A DNA stretch of 64,000 nucleotides from positions 1 to 64,000 of the forward strand of contig JAPJBO010000594.1 in assembly GCA_030068145.1 (NCBI GenBank). Reading direction: 5' to 3'. Below the pieces are notes generated by a model. That model searched no databases, was not told the origin of the DNA, and saw nothing but the letters and a program-made list of their open reading frames with translations. This document shows positions 9,952 to 20,334 of this stretch, one piece after another (the first letter of the stretch is position 1; every line of letters starts with the position of its first letter). The stretch comes from Diplonema papillatum. Taxonomy: Eukaryota; Euglenozoa; Diplonemea; Diplonemida; Diplonemidae. Position numbers and translations under genes: made by a program.

Positions 9952-12900
9952 CTGCCGCCGCCCATCCCGGCCGCGTTCATCGACGTGGATGCGGAGGACG
10001 TCGTGGGTGATGCTGGCGGGCAGCCGGACCCCGCGGCGCTGCTCGCTCGGAAGTCCGCGGGGCTAGGGCTGGGGGGTGCTGAACAGTCGCAGCAGCAGAT
10101 GCAGCAGCAGCAGCAGATGCAGCAGCAGCAGCAGCAGCAGCAGCAGGGGCCTCCCCCGGTGGGGCCGCCGCCGCCGCCGGCGCCGTTCGGCGGGCAGAGG
10201 AACCCGAACCTGGCCGCCATGCCCCCCGTTCCCCTCGGGCGTCCGCCGATGGGGGGCGGCGAGCCGTATCCCCAGCAGCAGCAGCACCAGCATCAACATC
10301 AGCACCAGCACCAACATCAACATCAACTTCAACACCAGCATCAACACCAGCATCAGCATCAACACCAGCATCAACACCTGCATCAGCACCAACACCAACA
10401 CCAGCATCAACATCAACACCAACACCAACACCAGCATCTTCAACATCAGCACCAGCACCAACACCAGCATCTTCAACATCAGCATCAGCACCAACAGCAG
10501 CATCAACACCAGCACCAACACCAGCACCAACACCAGCAGCACCAGCACCTTCAGCACCAGATGGGCAGCAGGGACCCGCCGTTCGGCCGCGGCCCGCCGC
10601 CGCCGGGCTCCCCGTTTCCACTCGCCCGCGGGACCGCCGCCCCGCACGCAGTGCCCGGGCCGGTCCCCCTCGCCGGCGGCGGCGCGCTGCCCACGCCGCC
10701 CGTGCCGATCCCGAACGAGCCGGCCCTCGAGATGATGGGCGGGCCGAGGACCGTTCCGCAGAACCGGATGCTGCTGCAGCAGCAGCAGCAGCAGCAGCAG
10801 CGGCACCACCTCCAGCAGAGGCCGCTCCCGCCGAGGGCCAGCCTGCCGTCCTCGCAGGAGCCGATGCTCCCGGCCAGCACCCCGCCCGTCCCTCCACCCC
10901 CGTCGGCGCCGTCCACGCAGTCGCCGACTGCAAGCCCTCTCCCCCCGCCGTCAGCCCCGGCGCAAGCGCCGCAGACCCCCCCGCCAGCGGCGGCCGCGTC
11001 GCCGATGCCGGTCAACATGGCGCAGCAGCTCACCAACCTGCTGCCCGGCGCATTCTCGCCGCAGGGCTACCTGCCGAACTCGCCGATGGGTGCGCCAGCC
11101 GGGATGGCGCAGATGGGGATGGTTTCGCCCATCGGAATGTTCCCGTTCCAGGGGTACGCCGCTGCGGCGGCGCAGCAGGCGGCGCTCAACGCGCAGCTGA
11201 TGACGCAGCAGACGCAGCAGGCGGTGGCCGCGGCGATGCACTCCGTGCGCGAAGAAGAGCTGAAGCAGGAGCGGGAGAAGGAGGAAAAAATGCTGCGGGA
11301 CGCCGAGGACGAGCGGCGGCGGCAGCAGCAGCACAAGGCGCAGCAGCTGCAGCTGCAGCTCCAGCACCAGCAGAACCTGCAGCGGCAGCAGGAGAAGGCG
11401 CAGCAGCTCAAGGTGCAGATGCAGGAGGCCCAGACCCTCCAGCAGCAGCAGCAGGCGCTCAAGCAGCAGCAGCAGCAGGCCCTCAAGCAGCAGCAGGCCC
11501 GCCACGCCCAGACCCAGGCCCAGCCCGAATCCGACCACGAGCAAGCTGACAAGCAGTCGTCCCCGACCGACGCCGCAGCCAGCAACTCCGACAAACCGAA
11601 GCAACCCGACGCGCCAGCGGACCCTAACCGACCGCCCCCGAGCCAGGAAATCGTGCAGGACGCGTCCACACGCGCCATCAAGGTACACAATTTGCTTTTT
11701 ATTGGGAAATATATATCCCCTCTTTCGGAAAATGGCTTGCGGAGCGTGACGATACATTTCGTTTATTTTTTGACAGGATTCCGTGTTTGCGCAGGCCTGG
11801 ACAAATAATTATTTGTTAGCCACACATGCAATGTGTGAGGAAGCTGAACCGCTCCGAGTAGGACCTTCTGATCATGATCACTTGCCAATTTTGCCACCTG
11901 AAACCACGTCCAGGATGCGGCTCAGGGTAGTGCGGTCAACGAAAACTCTAGTTCTCTCAGTTTCACTGTGGGAATCGGACATCAAACCCAGAGCAGGACA
12001 ACACAGTCAGTCTACCAGGAGGAGGGGGGTGTGTGCTACTCAAGAACCAAAACGGCGGGTGACCTCGACCTTTTAGGCCGAGGTAAAATACCCCAACGCT
12101 CCTGCAAGTCTTCCCTCGTTCCCTCTATCTTTCTCTTTCTATTCCAAACTATCTGACATGAAGCCCATTGTTCTCCATTGTTTCCCCCTTTTTTATCCCT
12201 GCTCGTAGCTGCTGATGAAAGATTCCCTTTCTACTCTCTCCTACTCCCGCTGTGTACGGTTCTCGCGCGTGGGGGGAGGTTAGACACAAAACAGTAGGAG
12301 ACATAGAATGGTGTGATCCACAGTAGAAAACTTGACTTCCCATGAACCTACGAAAGGTCGGACTGCCTGGTGTCCAGGCTGTCTGGTTTGTCCAGGCTGG
12401 TCGGACTGTCTGGTCAGTCCGGGCTAGTCGTGTTGGGATATAAGGGAATTACACCATAATTTGTAAATTTCGATTTGAATAAGGAAAGGAACTTAATCAA
12501 GAGTCGAAGATTAGCGTCGAAACTTCCTGGCTTTTCACGCCGCAGCAGAACGACCACACCCTACCCAAACCCAAGCACCCTCTAAACGCGTTAGGGAACT
12601 TCACAAGGTTTCACAACGGAGTGACACAACACCCGAAACGAGTCGCACTCTTTTACTTTTCTCAACCCCCCGCCATACCCAAGCCTCTACGGTCAACCGG
12701 AGACTTTAAAATACCGACCTTCTAATCCACAAATAACGCTAGAAAAAGTGGCCCCTGCAGCAGTACTGTACCTCTACTGTACAGTGCTGCAGTTATGTGG
12801 CGCGTCACGGTGTGTCACTGCTAACTTCGAAGCTTTTCACTCACCATCTTCGTAGTTTGATAGACGTGCACCGCCACCGCAAGCCTATATCTCACCACCC

Positions 12901-13636
12901 CCCCCCGGTCCCTTGTTTGCGTGCGCGGGGCGACAGTTCCAGGCACTCGGACACCCACAGGCACTGGAGAGTCCCCAAAACCGGGGTTTTGGCTGAAACC
13001 GCTTTTTTGCTGCCCTGCTGTGATCCAACCCAAAAAAACAAACAACAACAGGCCGCCCGCGACGCCGCGAAGCAAGCGGGCCTGAAGGAAGACGACAAGC
13101 TCGTCCTCGAGTACTACTACCCGCACTACTACAAGTACTACGTCGACGCGCTCATCAAGAAGCAGGAGAAGAAGCAAACCCGGAAGCGCGAAGCCGAGCG
13201 GGCGGCCGCCGAGAAGGAGAAGGAGGCGAAGCAGCGCGAACAGGCCGAGAAGCTCGAGCGCGAGCCCGCGGCCGCGACGCTGGGCGAGTACAACGTCGTG
13301 TCGGTCGCGAAGGACGCGAAGGGGAAGGCGGACGAGCGGACGTCCACCGTGAAGTCGAGGATGCAGCAGCTGGTGCAGAGGCAGGCGAAGGAGAAGGAAA
13401 CGGGGAAGTGGGTGACCGTCGAGCAGGAGGAAGCCGGCAAGAAGAAGGCAGAACTCGCAGCCCAGGCGGCGGAGCCTGAGAAGCAGCCGCGGGGCGCCGG
13501 CGGAGACGACGCGCCGGAGGAAATCGGCACCACTCCACCCCGGGACTCCGCGGAACCGGCCGACGACAAGCCGCCCCCCGCCGACGCCGAAATGAAAGCG
13601 GCGTACTTCGACGACGACGAGCAGAACGACAGCAGC

Positions 13637-13673
<37 letters not shown>

Positions 13674-15064
13674 CCAACAACAACAACAACAACACCGATA
13701 CCGCTGCTGCCAACAACGACGGCAGCAAAGCGTCCCCGGTGCAACCCGCCGACGGCGAGCCTGAGGAGCCCGCGGCGGACGCGAAGCCAGACGCCGCCGC
13801 GCCGGCGAAAGACTCTGGTGATTCGCCGGGCAAAGCTGACGACTCTGCCGCCGCCGCCGCCGCTGTGAAGGCCGCCGCCCCCGGCGACGCGAAGTCCCGG
13901 CGGCGGGAAGGCCGCGAGGCGCGTGGCGACGACGAGAAGGCGCAGCAGAAGGCGAAGCAGCCCCGCCGAGAAGACGTCCAAGTCGTCGACTTGGACAAGG
14001 AAGACTCCGACGAACCGCGCCGGCGGGCCGAGCGGAGGAAGCGGCGGCGCTCGTCCTCGGTGGTTGAGGAGGTGAAACGACGCCGAGGCAGCAGCCGCGA
14101 CCGCAGGGCGGACAAGGGCAAAGACGACGACCGCCGCGACCGAGACAGAACCAGGGACAGAGTCAGGGACAGGGACAGGGACAGGGAACGGGAAAGGGAC
14201 AGGGACAAGGGCAGGAGGGAGCGGGATCGGCGTGAGAGGACGCCGAAGCGAAGGGAAAGGCACCGCTCTTCGAGTTCTGCCGGCGGAGGCAGGATGACGT
14301 CGTTGGAGAGATATCGACTGCGCGAGAAGGAGAGGGAGCGGGAGAGGGACCGCGACCGGCACAGGGAGAGCAAACCGGACAGAGACAGGAGGGATCGAGA
14401 CAGAGACAGGGATCGAGACAGGGATAGAGACAGGGATAGAGACAACAAGCATCGAGACCGCGACAGGGACCGCCACCGCGACCCCGAACGGTCCCGACGC
14501 CGCGAACCGTCGCCCGTACGGCCCGCGCCGAAGTCTGCGTCCCCGGAACGTGTCCGCTCGCCGTCCGCCCGGAGATACCACTCGCTCCCCCCCGCACGCC
14601 TCCCCTCGGCGGACAAGCACCACAAGCCCGCGAAGGAGAAGAAGGAGAAGAAGGACAAGAAAGAGAAGAAGGAGCACAAGAAGGACAAGAAGGACACCCG
14701 CGCCGCCCGGAACGCCACCGCGTCTCCCGGTGCGGATGACCAGCTGCCCGCCGACGAGAACCACCCGTCCGCCGACGGGAAGGACAAGAAGAAGGAGAAG
14801 AAGGAGAAGAAGGATAAGAAGGACAAGAAGGAGAAAAAAGAGAAGAAGGAGAAGAAAGAAGCCAGGCCGGAGGGTCCGCGGTCGGAGCAGTCCGCCGACG
14901 GGCCGCGGAAGAAGAGCGAAGACGCGAAGGACGCGAAGGACGCAGACGACACCGCCGAGGTGCGAAAAGCCAGCGGAAGCCCGGGCAGGAGCGACGGCAA
15001 GGAAGCGAGCGCCGAATGCGAAGGACCCGCCAAGCCGAAGGGGGCGGAGGAACATGCCAACTGA
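8173..15064 (+). CDS. Large low-complexity protein: Gly/Lys-, Gln-, His-Gln-, Arg-Asp- and Lys-Glu-rich
   Basis: Proposed exons are 8173-11682 and 13,052-15,064, joined in phase 0 (donor AAG|GTACAC, acceptor CAACAG|GCC), giving about 1840 residues. I chose the ATG at 8173 because ordered sequence (MSRQEVETFLKMVSRLQ) begins there.

In order: an ordered N-terminal region (about 1-140); a Gly-Lys-Met-rich stretch (145-340); a second ordered region (about 360-540); Gln runs; a His-Gln repeat of about 95 residues (around 700-796); Pro-rich sequence; and a Gln-rich coiled coil (1020-1113). The second exon adds a Tyr-rich motif (EYYYPHYYKYY), an Asn run, an Arg-Asp/Arg-Glu (RS-like) domain and a KKEKKEKKDKK tail.

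RS-like and Lys-rich tails are common in RNA-processing factors, but I recognise no defining domain. A further small exon starting near 11,776 (after TTTTTGACAG) is possible, and the two halves could be separate genes. Confidence 0.6.
12494..12745 (+). repeat. Dispersed repeat 'E', copy 1 (intronic)
   Basis: About 250 bp sharing high identity with 28,006-28,258. Shared blocks include AATCAAGAGTCGAAGATT, CCTCTACGGTCAACCGG and CTAATCCACAAATAACGCTA. Both copies lie in introns. The rest of this proposed intron (11,683-13,051) has no other recognisable content. Confidence 0.75.
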
Positions 15065-15104
15065 ACATCACCCCCGCCCCGGGGATGGAACAACGATGGC
15101 AAAA

Positions 15105-15720
15105 CAAGGCATTTCGCACGGTAAGCACCCCGCAACATGCACGGTCTTGAGTCAGGTGCCTGCCTGTGTACATGCACAATCGTGTATGGTCGACACCTAT
15201 ACCAGTGCACCGAACAGCGGTGCACAAAATCACCGTGTACAGTCGGCGATACCGGCACTTGCCCGCGTGAACGAATTTTGAACGGTAAGCACCCCACAAC
15301 ATGCACGGGGGCTTGCGTCAGCTGCCCGTGCACACACACAATCGTGTATGGTCGATACCGATACCCCGATACCAGAGTGCCGAACAGCGGTGCACAAAAT
15401 CACCGTGTACAGTCGGCGATACCGGCACTTGCCCGCGTGAAGCCATTTTGCACGGTAAGCACCCCACAACATGCACGGGGGCTTGAGTCAGATGCCTGCC
15501 CCGTGTACGTGTATGGTCGACACCGATACCAGTGTGCCGAAGAGCGGTGCACAACATCACCGTGTACAGTCGGCGATACCGGCACTTGCCCGCGTGAAGC
15601 CATTTCGCACGGTAAGCACCCCACAACATGCACGGGGGCTTGAGTCAGATGCCTGCCCATTGTACATACACGTCGTGTATGGCCGCGTGCTGCACAACGG
15701 GTAAAGTACACAAAAGCATC
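15105..15720 (+). repeat. Tandem repeat, about 165-bp unit
   Basis: Four imperfect copies of a 157-168 bp unit (CCACAACATGCACGGGGGCT ... ACCGTGTACAGTCGGCGATA) begin about 40 bp after the stop codon of the low-complexity gene. They probably lie in its 3' untranslated or downstream region. I see nothing in 15,721-16,120. Confidence 0.85.
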
Positions 15721-16120
15721 GTGCACGGTCAACACCGCAGTGTCAGCGCGGAGGAACAATCGTGCGTGGTGTCCCCAACAAGGGACAAGCCCTCGCCGGA
15801 AAAAGGCCATTCCGTGCATCTGCCAAACAGCAACCCGCAACGGTCCGGTCGACACGGTCGTGCACATACGACCAGAGGGGGCGGCGTGTGGAGCAGAGTC
15901 CGCAGAAGTAAACCGGTTGTCGATTCAGACGTCGATCAGACTTTCGATTGTTAACGTTCCCCTGCTCGCGAAGTCGTTGCCGTGAGCCTCGAATGCAGAA
16001 ATCGTACACAGGTCAGTCAGTCCCCTCAGGCAAAGGGAACCAGTCGAAAGCTACTATAATGCACGTCGGAACAACACACGAGTCCTCTGTTTGTCCTTCA
16101 GCAACAAAACCACGTAATTC

Positions 16121-16418
16121 TTTTACATAAGCGCCAGCTTGAAAGGAAATGCTCGACGATGCTGCCCGACAAAGAACAGAAGGGATCCCAAGTGCTGTAA
16201 CTACCGAACCACGTGTTGAACGGACGTGAGGTCATGCGGGTCTACCCCTACACGACAAATCACACAAACACAACAGGTCAAAAGTCCTGAGTGAGAAAAC
16301 AACACACGGTGGTGAAAGCGAAGAACAAATCAGATTGTGTTTGTATTGTATTTGCCCCTTACCTCTATATTTCCCCCCTTTCATTCGGAGTCGAAGCAGC
16401 TACGTTGAGTATTTTTTG
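16121..16418 (+). repeat. Dispersed repeat 'A', full copy 1
   Basis: About 298 bp beginning TTTTACATAAGCGCCAGCTT and ending TACGTTGAGTATTTTTTG. Other full copies are 41,012-41,291 (minus) and 59,025-59,316. Partial copies are 32,334-32,400, 50,014-50,152 (internally deleted) and 55,276-55,398. There are no clear inverted ends. It could be a SINE or a non-autonomous element. Confidence 0.85.
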
Positions 16419-17690
16419 TATCGCCGATCGGAGTGAGCCGATCCAGTTTCAGCCACCCTGCTGATGGCCTGAAGAAGAGCCACCGGAGGCACCTGTGGGC
16501 CTATCTGCCCTCTCACGGCTTGCCAAGGCCTTCCCCTATTCAGCAACTGCCTGCCTTGGCCGCAGTTCGCACGCTTCGGGTTCGCACACACAACCGCAAA
16601 AAAAAAAAAAAAAAAGCATTTCTTTCCAAAAGAAAAAAAAACGTTCGTCTCCTGCTTTTTTCCTGGTTATTTCTTCTTTTTTTTTTTTTTGCGCCCGCCC
16701 CCCCCCCTCGGCTTGACAAATCTTTGCAGCCGCAGCGATCGAATTGCTTGAAAGCAAACACCGCTCACTACAGTATGGGCGAGGGTAAGGCGGCAACTGC
16801 CGCTGCTCCCTCCCCCTGTCTCTCTTTCGGCAGCTTGCGGCGGTCGATCGCTATCCCAGTTCGGCTATCCGCCGACTCTGCTCTGCGGTGCTTGAGCTTC
16901 TTCTGTCCCCCCGTTTGGTGCCAGCATCAAACGCACACACGAGTGGCAGGGTTCTGTCCGAAACACTAAACTCAGGTCCCACTCCCATCAACGGCGCATA
17001 ACCTTTTCCCCCCCACCCACCCACACCCTCCCAAAGAATTTGTCGTTTTCTTCTTTTCTTAGCTGCTGGGCACGGAACACTTCCATGGCACAAACGGTTG
17101 CCGAAGTGCTGAGCCAGCGAGAACACACACGCACGCACACTGCTACGACCGCAAAATTAAGATACCGATCTGGCGAGACACTTCTTGCTCGAGGGGAAGG
17201 CCTGTGCGTTTCTTCGGTGCCGCATTAAGCCACTGGGCGTGTCGGAAAGACCTTCTTTCACTTCGCAAAGGGTTGACCGCTTTCTGTACGTTCCTTTTTG
17301 CGCGACGCTTCCCGTGCGAAGAGGTGGCTGCAAAGTCGGTGATGGCGCAGATTATCGCCACAGATTTCTTGCACTCTAATCCCAAACTGATGGACCGAAG
17401 CGGTGGGATCTGATCAGCGATCACTTGGACAACCTGAAGTCAGCTCTCGGATCATCCCGCGCCGTCAGTCCTGCACTTTCCTTTGCCGTCGGCGCCCCTG
17501 CGCGGCGCCCGTTGCATCGACTTCCGGTGTTGTGTTTACGCCGCGCTGCCGAAAACCACAAACGAAGGCACATGCCTGGCAAACTGGCATATACCCATAC
17601 TTTTTTTTTGTGTTAACAATGCATTGTTGGTACTAAAAATTAGTAGTTGGCAGCATACTGAAACTTACCAAAGCAGGTGAGTTCCGCTAG
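16419..17690. other. Gene-free spacer
   Basis: Contains A and T homopolymers (around 16,598-16,640 and 16,675-16,692) and otherwise nothing I recognise. The short reading frames here have no family resemblance. Confidence 0.5.
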
Positions 17691-18200
17691 TGCGCACAAA
17701 CAAGAGGGATAACCACGCAGTCTTTTCCCCTCAGGTTTTATTGCCACCGCGTGCATCGGGCGCCCACAGCACGGAACTAAGCGCCCATACCACATGAACG
17801 TATCAGGTTACCACCCAGCGTAAGCACACTCTCCCCGGTAGCTCCGGTCAGTTGATCTTCGCCGGGTTTAAAAAAGTTGCTTGCTCGTGGACTCGTCGGA
17901 CTGAATGGTGGTTGGCAGGCTTGTGTGCCGGTCTACCTCCGCTCACGTAGGGCTATGGTCCGTTCTTCTCCGCCCACCTGAAGAAGCGGCGAGGGACCCT
18001 CTTCCCTCTAGAAGCTGATGTCGAAGCTGAAAGAAAAATACTCGAGGGGCTGCCTTGTGCATTTTTTGTTGAACGCTTACGCCCGCCACGAAACCCAGAT
18101 TTACCTGTGTTTCGTGTGGGCTACAGCACATTTACCTCCTTTGATCTTGTGCAGCTGGCAGCCTCCTCAAGTATTTCCTACAAAGCAGGTGCTGATACAA
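17690..18200. repeat. Dispersed repeats 'F' (plus) and 'G' (minus)
   Basis: 17,700-17,850 resembles 26,950-27,140 and 37,960-38,075 (CACGCAGTC...AGGTTTTATT and TCTCC(C)CGGTAGCTCC(C)GGT). 18,053-18,200 is repeat G in reverse orientation, ending TCCTACAAAGCAGGTGCTGA. F and G adjoin each other also at 26,950-27,380, so they may be parts of one larger element. Confidence 0.6.
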
Positions 18201-18209
18201 AAAAAGAAG

Positions 18210-18500
18210 AAGAGAAAAAGGCCGCTCCTGGTCCAGGAACGTGACGGTCAACCGCAGCTTGCAAAGCTTGAGTCGGAGGCAGCACGGTGCCACAGCCCCG
18301 TCCGCTCTGCCCAGCGGCTCACCGTCTCGACGAGCTTGTGTTCAGCGCGAACGCCAAGCCCCAAGGTGCGCCACGCCTTGATGCTTTAGTTTGGGAAATC
18401 GGTAGCCACTTGACCCGTAGGCCCGTGGCTCTGCAGTACCGCCGAACACGTGAAGCTTGGCTCTCGTGTAGCAGGGGAGGGGAGGCTTTCCCTGGTACCT
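18210..18500 (+). repeat. Dispersed repeat 'B', copy 1
   Basis: About 290 bp containing GGCCGCTCCTGGTCCAGG, GACCGTCTCGACGAGC-like sequence and GGGAAATCGGTAGCCACTTG. Copies: 23,940-24,240 (RPC3 intron 1), 31,381-31,721 (RPC3 intron 3) and 60,773-61,050. Confidence 0.85.
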
Positions 18501-18527
18501 AATGTCGAAGCTGGAGAAAAAAAAAGC

Positions 18528-18662
18528 GGGTTGTCACACCCGCCTTTCGTGTGTGCATTTACACGCACTTTTGTTGTAGCACACGCGCTTTTTTCGGGTG
18601 TGACCCGGGCTGCACAACTTCTTTATCTCCAGCTTCTTCTGAGACCTCACCGTGTAAAGGTT
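18528..18662 (+). repeat. Single diverged copy of the 43-bp-array parent repeat
   Basis: Contains CACCCGCCTTTCGTGTGTGC, TTTTGTTGTAGCACACGCGC and a tail ending GACCTCACCGTGTAAAGG. Here the motif is present once rather than amplified. A C-run and poly(T) follow at 18,668-18,712. Confidence 0.7.
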
Positions 18663-18879
18663 AACAAAAGCCCGCCCCCCCCCCCCCCCCCCCCCCCTCT
18701 TTTTTTCCTTTTCTTTTGAGCGACTTCTTTCAATTTTATTGTGGGTGGCAACCCCCCCCCACACACTCCATCATGTTCTCGTTTCTTTTTACTCTTCATT
18801 TCTTTTTTTTGTCTGCGGATCACACTAGAATTCGTCGCACTGGTCAAATAAACGAAACTTTTGTTCACGCACTCAGTCC

Positions 18880-19610
18880 GGCTGGATCCGAGCTGGGAGC
18901 GCGAGCAGTAACGAATCCGAGTCTACTCGGGTTCTGCTGATGATGGCCCACCTAATGTGCCCGTGGCTGAAAGGACAGAGCGGTGTTGAGCACATGGCCA
19001 TTCCAAGCACGTTCTTGCAACCCCCCTCCCCCCCGCCCCGCGTTTCTCAGACCTTCTTTTTCCTTCGTTCTTTTCTTCCATTCGTCTTCCTTGTGGCGTA
19101 CCGATCTCTTCGTTTACTTCTTTTTCTTTCAAAAGGGGGGGGGGGGGGGTGGGCGAGGAGAACACACCTCCATGCCTTCTTCGTTTTTTTCTCTTCTCCC
19201 TTTTCCTCACGTCTGGGGGGCGGCCGGCGGGAGACTTGACACCCAGCCGCAACAGTCAACCAGAGACTCGAAGTTACCGGTTCTTTGCTCCTTCAAAACC
19301 TCCAGCACGGCGTGATGGGTCACCTCCCAAATCTTCGCTTTAACTGATTGCTCAGACACAGTTGTAGGAGCCTTCTCCCCGTGACGGATTCGCCTGTGCT
19401 CTAGTAGCACGGGTGGTCCTGGTGGCGAGCTACGAACAGCCGCCTGACAAACCAGACTCACACCGCAGTCCTGTCTGCAGACACTCAGGTTCCGCGCTGA
19501 TAATGGTCCGCCTTATGTGTCCGTGGCTTAAAGGACCGAAACACGGCGCAGACGGGACCAGTGCGGTGTTGAGCACTTACCCATTCCAAGCACGTTCTTG
19601 CATCCCACCC
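18880..19610 (+). repeat. Two copies of dispersed repeat 'I'
   Basis: 18,900-19,025 and 19,350-19,605 share ATTCCAAGCACGTTCTTGCA and GTGTTGAGCAC. Related copies at 24,515-24,700 and 57,895-58,020 share AGCCGCCTGAC..ACCAGACTC-type and TCCTGTCTGCAGA-type blocks. G-runs and T-rich filler separate the copies. Confidence 0.65.
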
Positions 19611-19899
19611 CAATCTTCGCATTTTTTTCTTTCTTCTTTTTCGTTCCTTGTTTTGTTTTTGTTTTAAGGTCTCGTTTATCTTCGAGGCAGGTCTCTTTTT
19701 TTTATTGTGTTGGGCTTCGTCGGTAGTGGACACAACGTGGCCGTGGCGCTTACGTGAAAGACAAGATCCTTTGCTATTTTTCTCTATCACCATCTACAAC
19801 GCGACCGCATCATGTGGTGGATGGCAGCCGTGTTTGACGTGCGACAAAACGCAGCAGTATGAGGCAACAGACTCTTCGAGTTTTGATGTGCACCCCGGA

Positions 19900-20165
19900 C
19901 TCCCACTCCGGATTGCGGGAGTGGTTTTGCGGTCATTTGTGCGGTCGGCCTCACTCCCTCAATGCGGGAGTGGGACCCCCCTCAATGCGGGAGTGGCGCT
20001 CCCTCAATGCGGGAGTGACCCCCTCAATGGGGGAGTGACCCCCTCAATGCGGGAGTGGGACTCAATGCGGGAGTGGGACCCGGAGTGGCACTCCCTCAAT
20101 GAGGGAGTGGCACTCCCGCAATGCGGGAGTGACCACTCCCGCACTTTTTCACTCCCGCATTGACT
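19900..20165. repeat. Palindromic minisatellite
   Basis: About a dozen imperfect units of 16-21 bp built on CTCCCTCAATGCGGGAG. Several units are near-palindromes, for example CACTCCCGCAATGCGGGAGTG, so any transcript would form serial hairpins. Confidence 0.85.
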
Positions 20166-20334
20166 ATATGGCTGCTGAAGTCCGGGGTGTACAGAATGGT
20201 GTCTACCAGAGGTGTTCGTATTGCCCGCAGACTGCTTTCTGCAGGGACTGCTTTTAGAGACCCCCGATCGCGACATGTGGTGCGGTGTAGCCGTGTTTAA
20301 CGTACAGCAGCAGCATGAGAACTGACGGGACCAT

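Noticed and set aside
7996-11757. Long minus-strand frames opposite the low-complexity gene (up to 632 codons)
   Set aside because: GC-rich, codon-biased sense coding leaves the complementary frames open; they encode only poly-Leu, poly-Cys or Arg/Pro-rich sequence.
12821-15339. Long minus-strand frames opposite the RS-like exon
   Set aside because: Antisense shadows of Lys/Arg/Glu/Asp codons; no domain.
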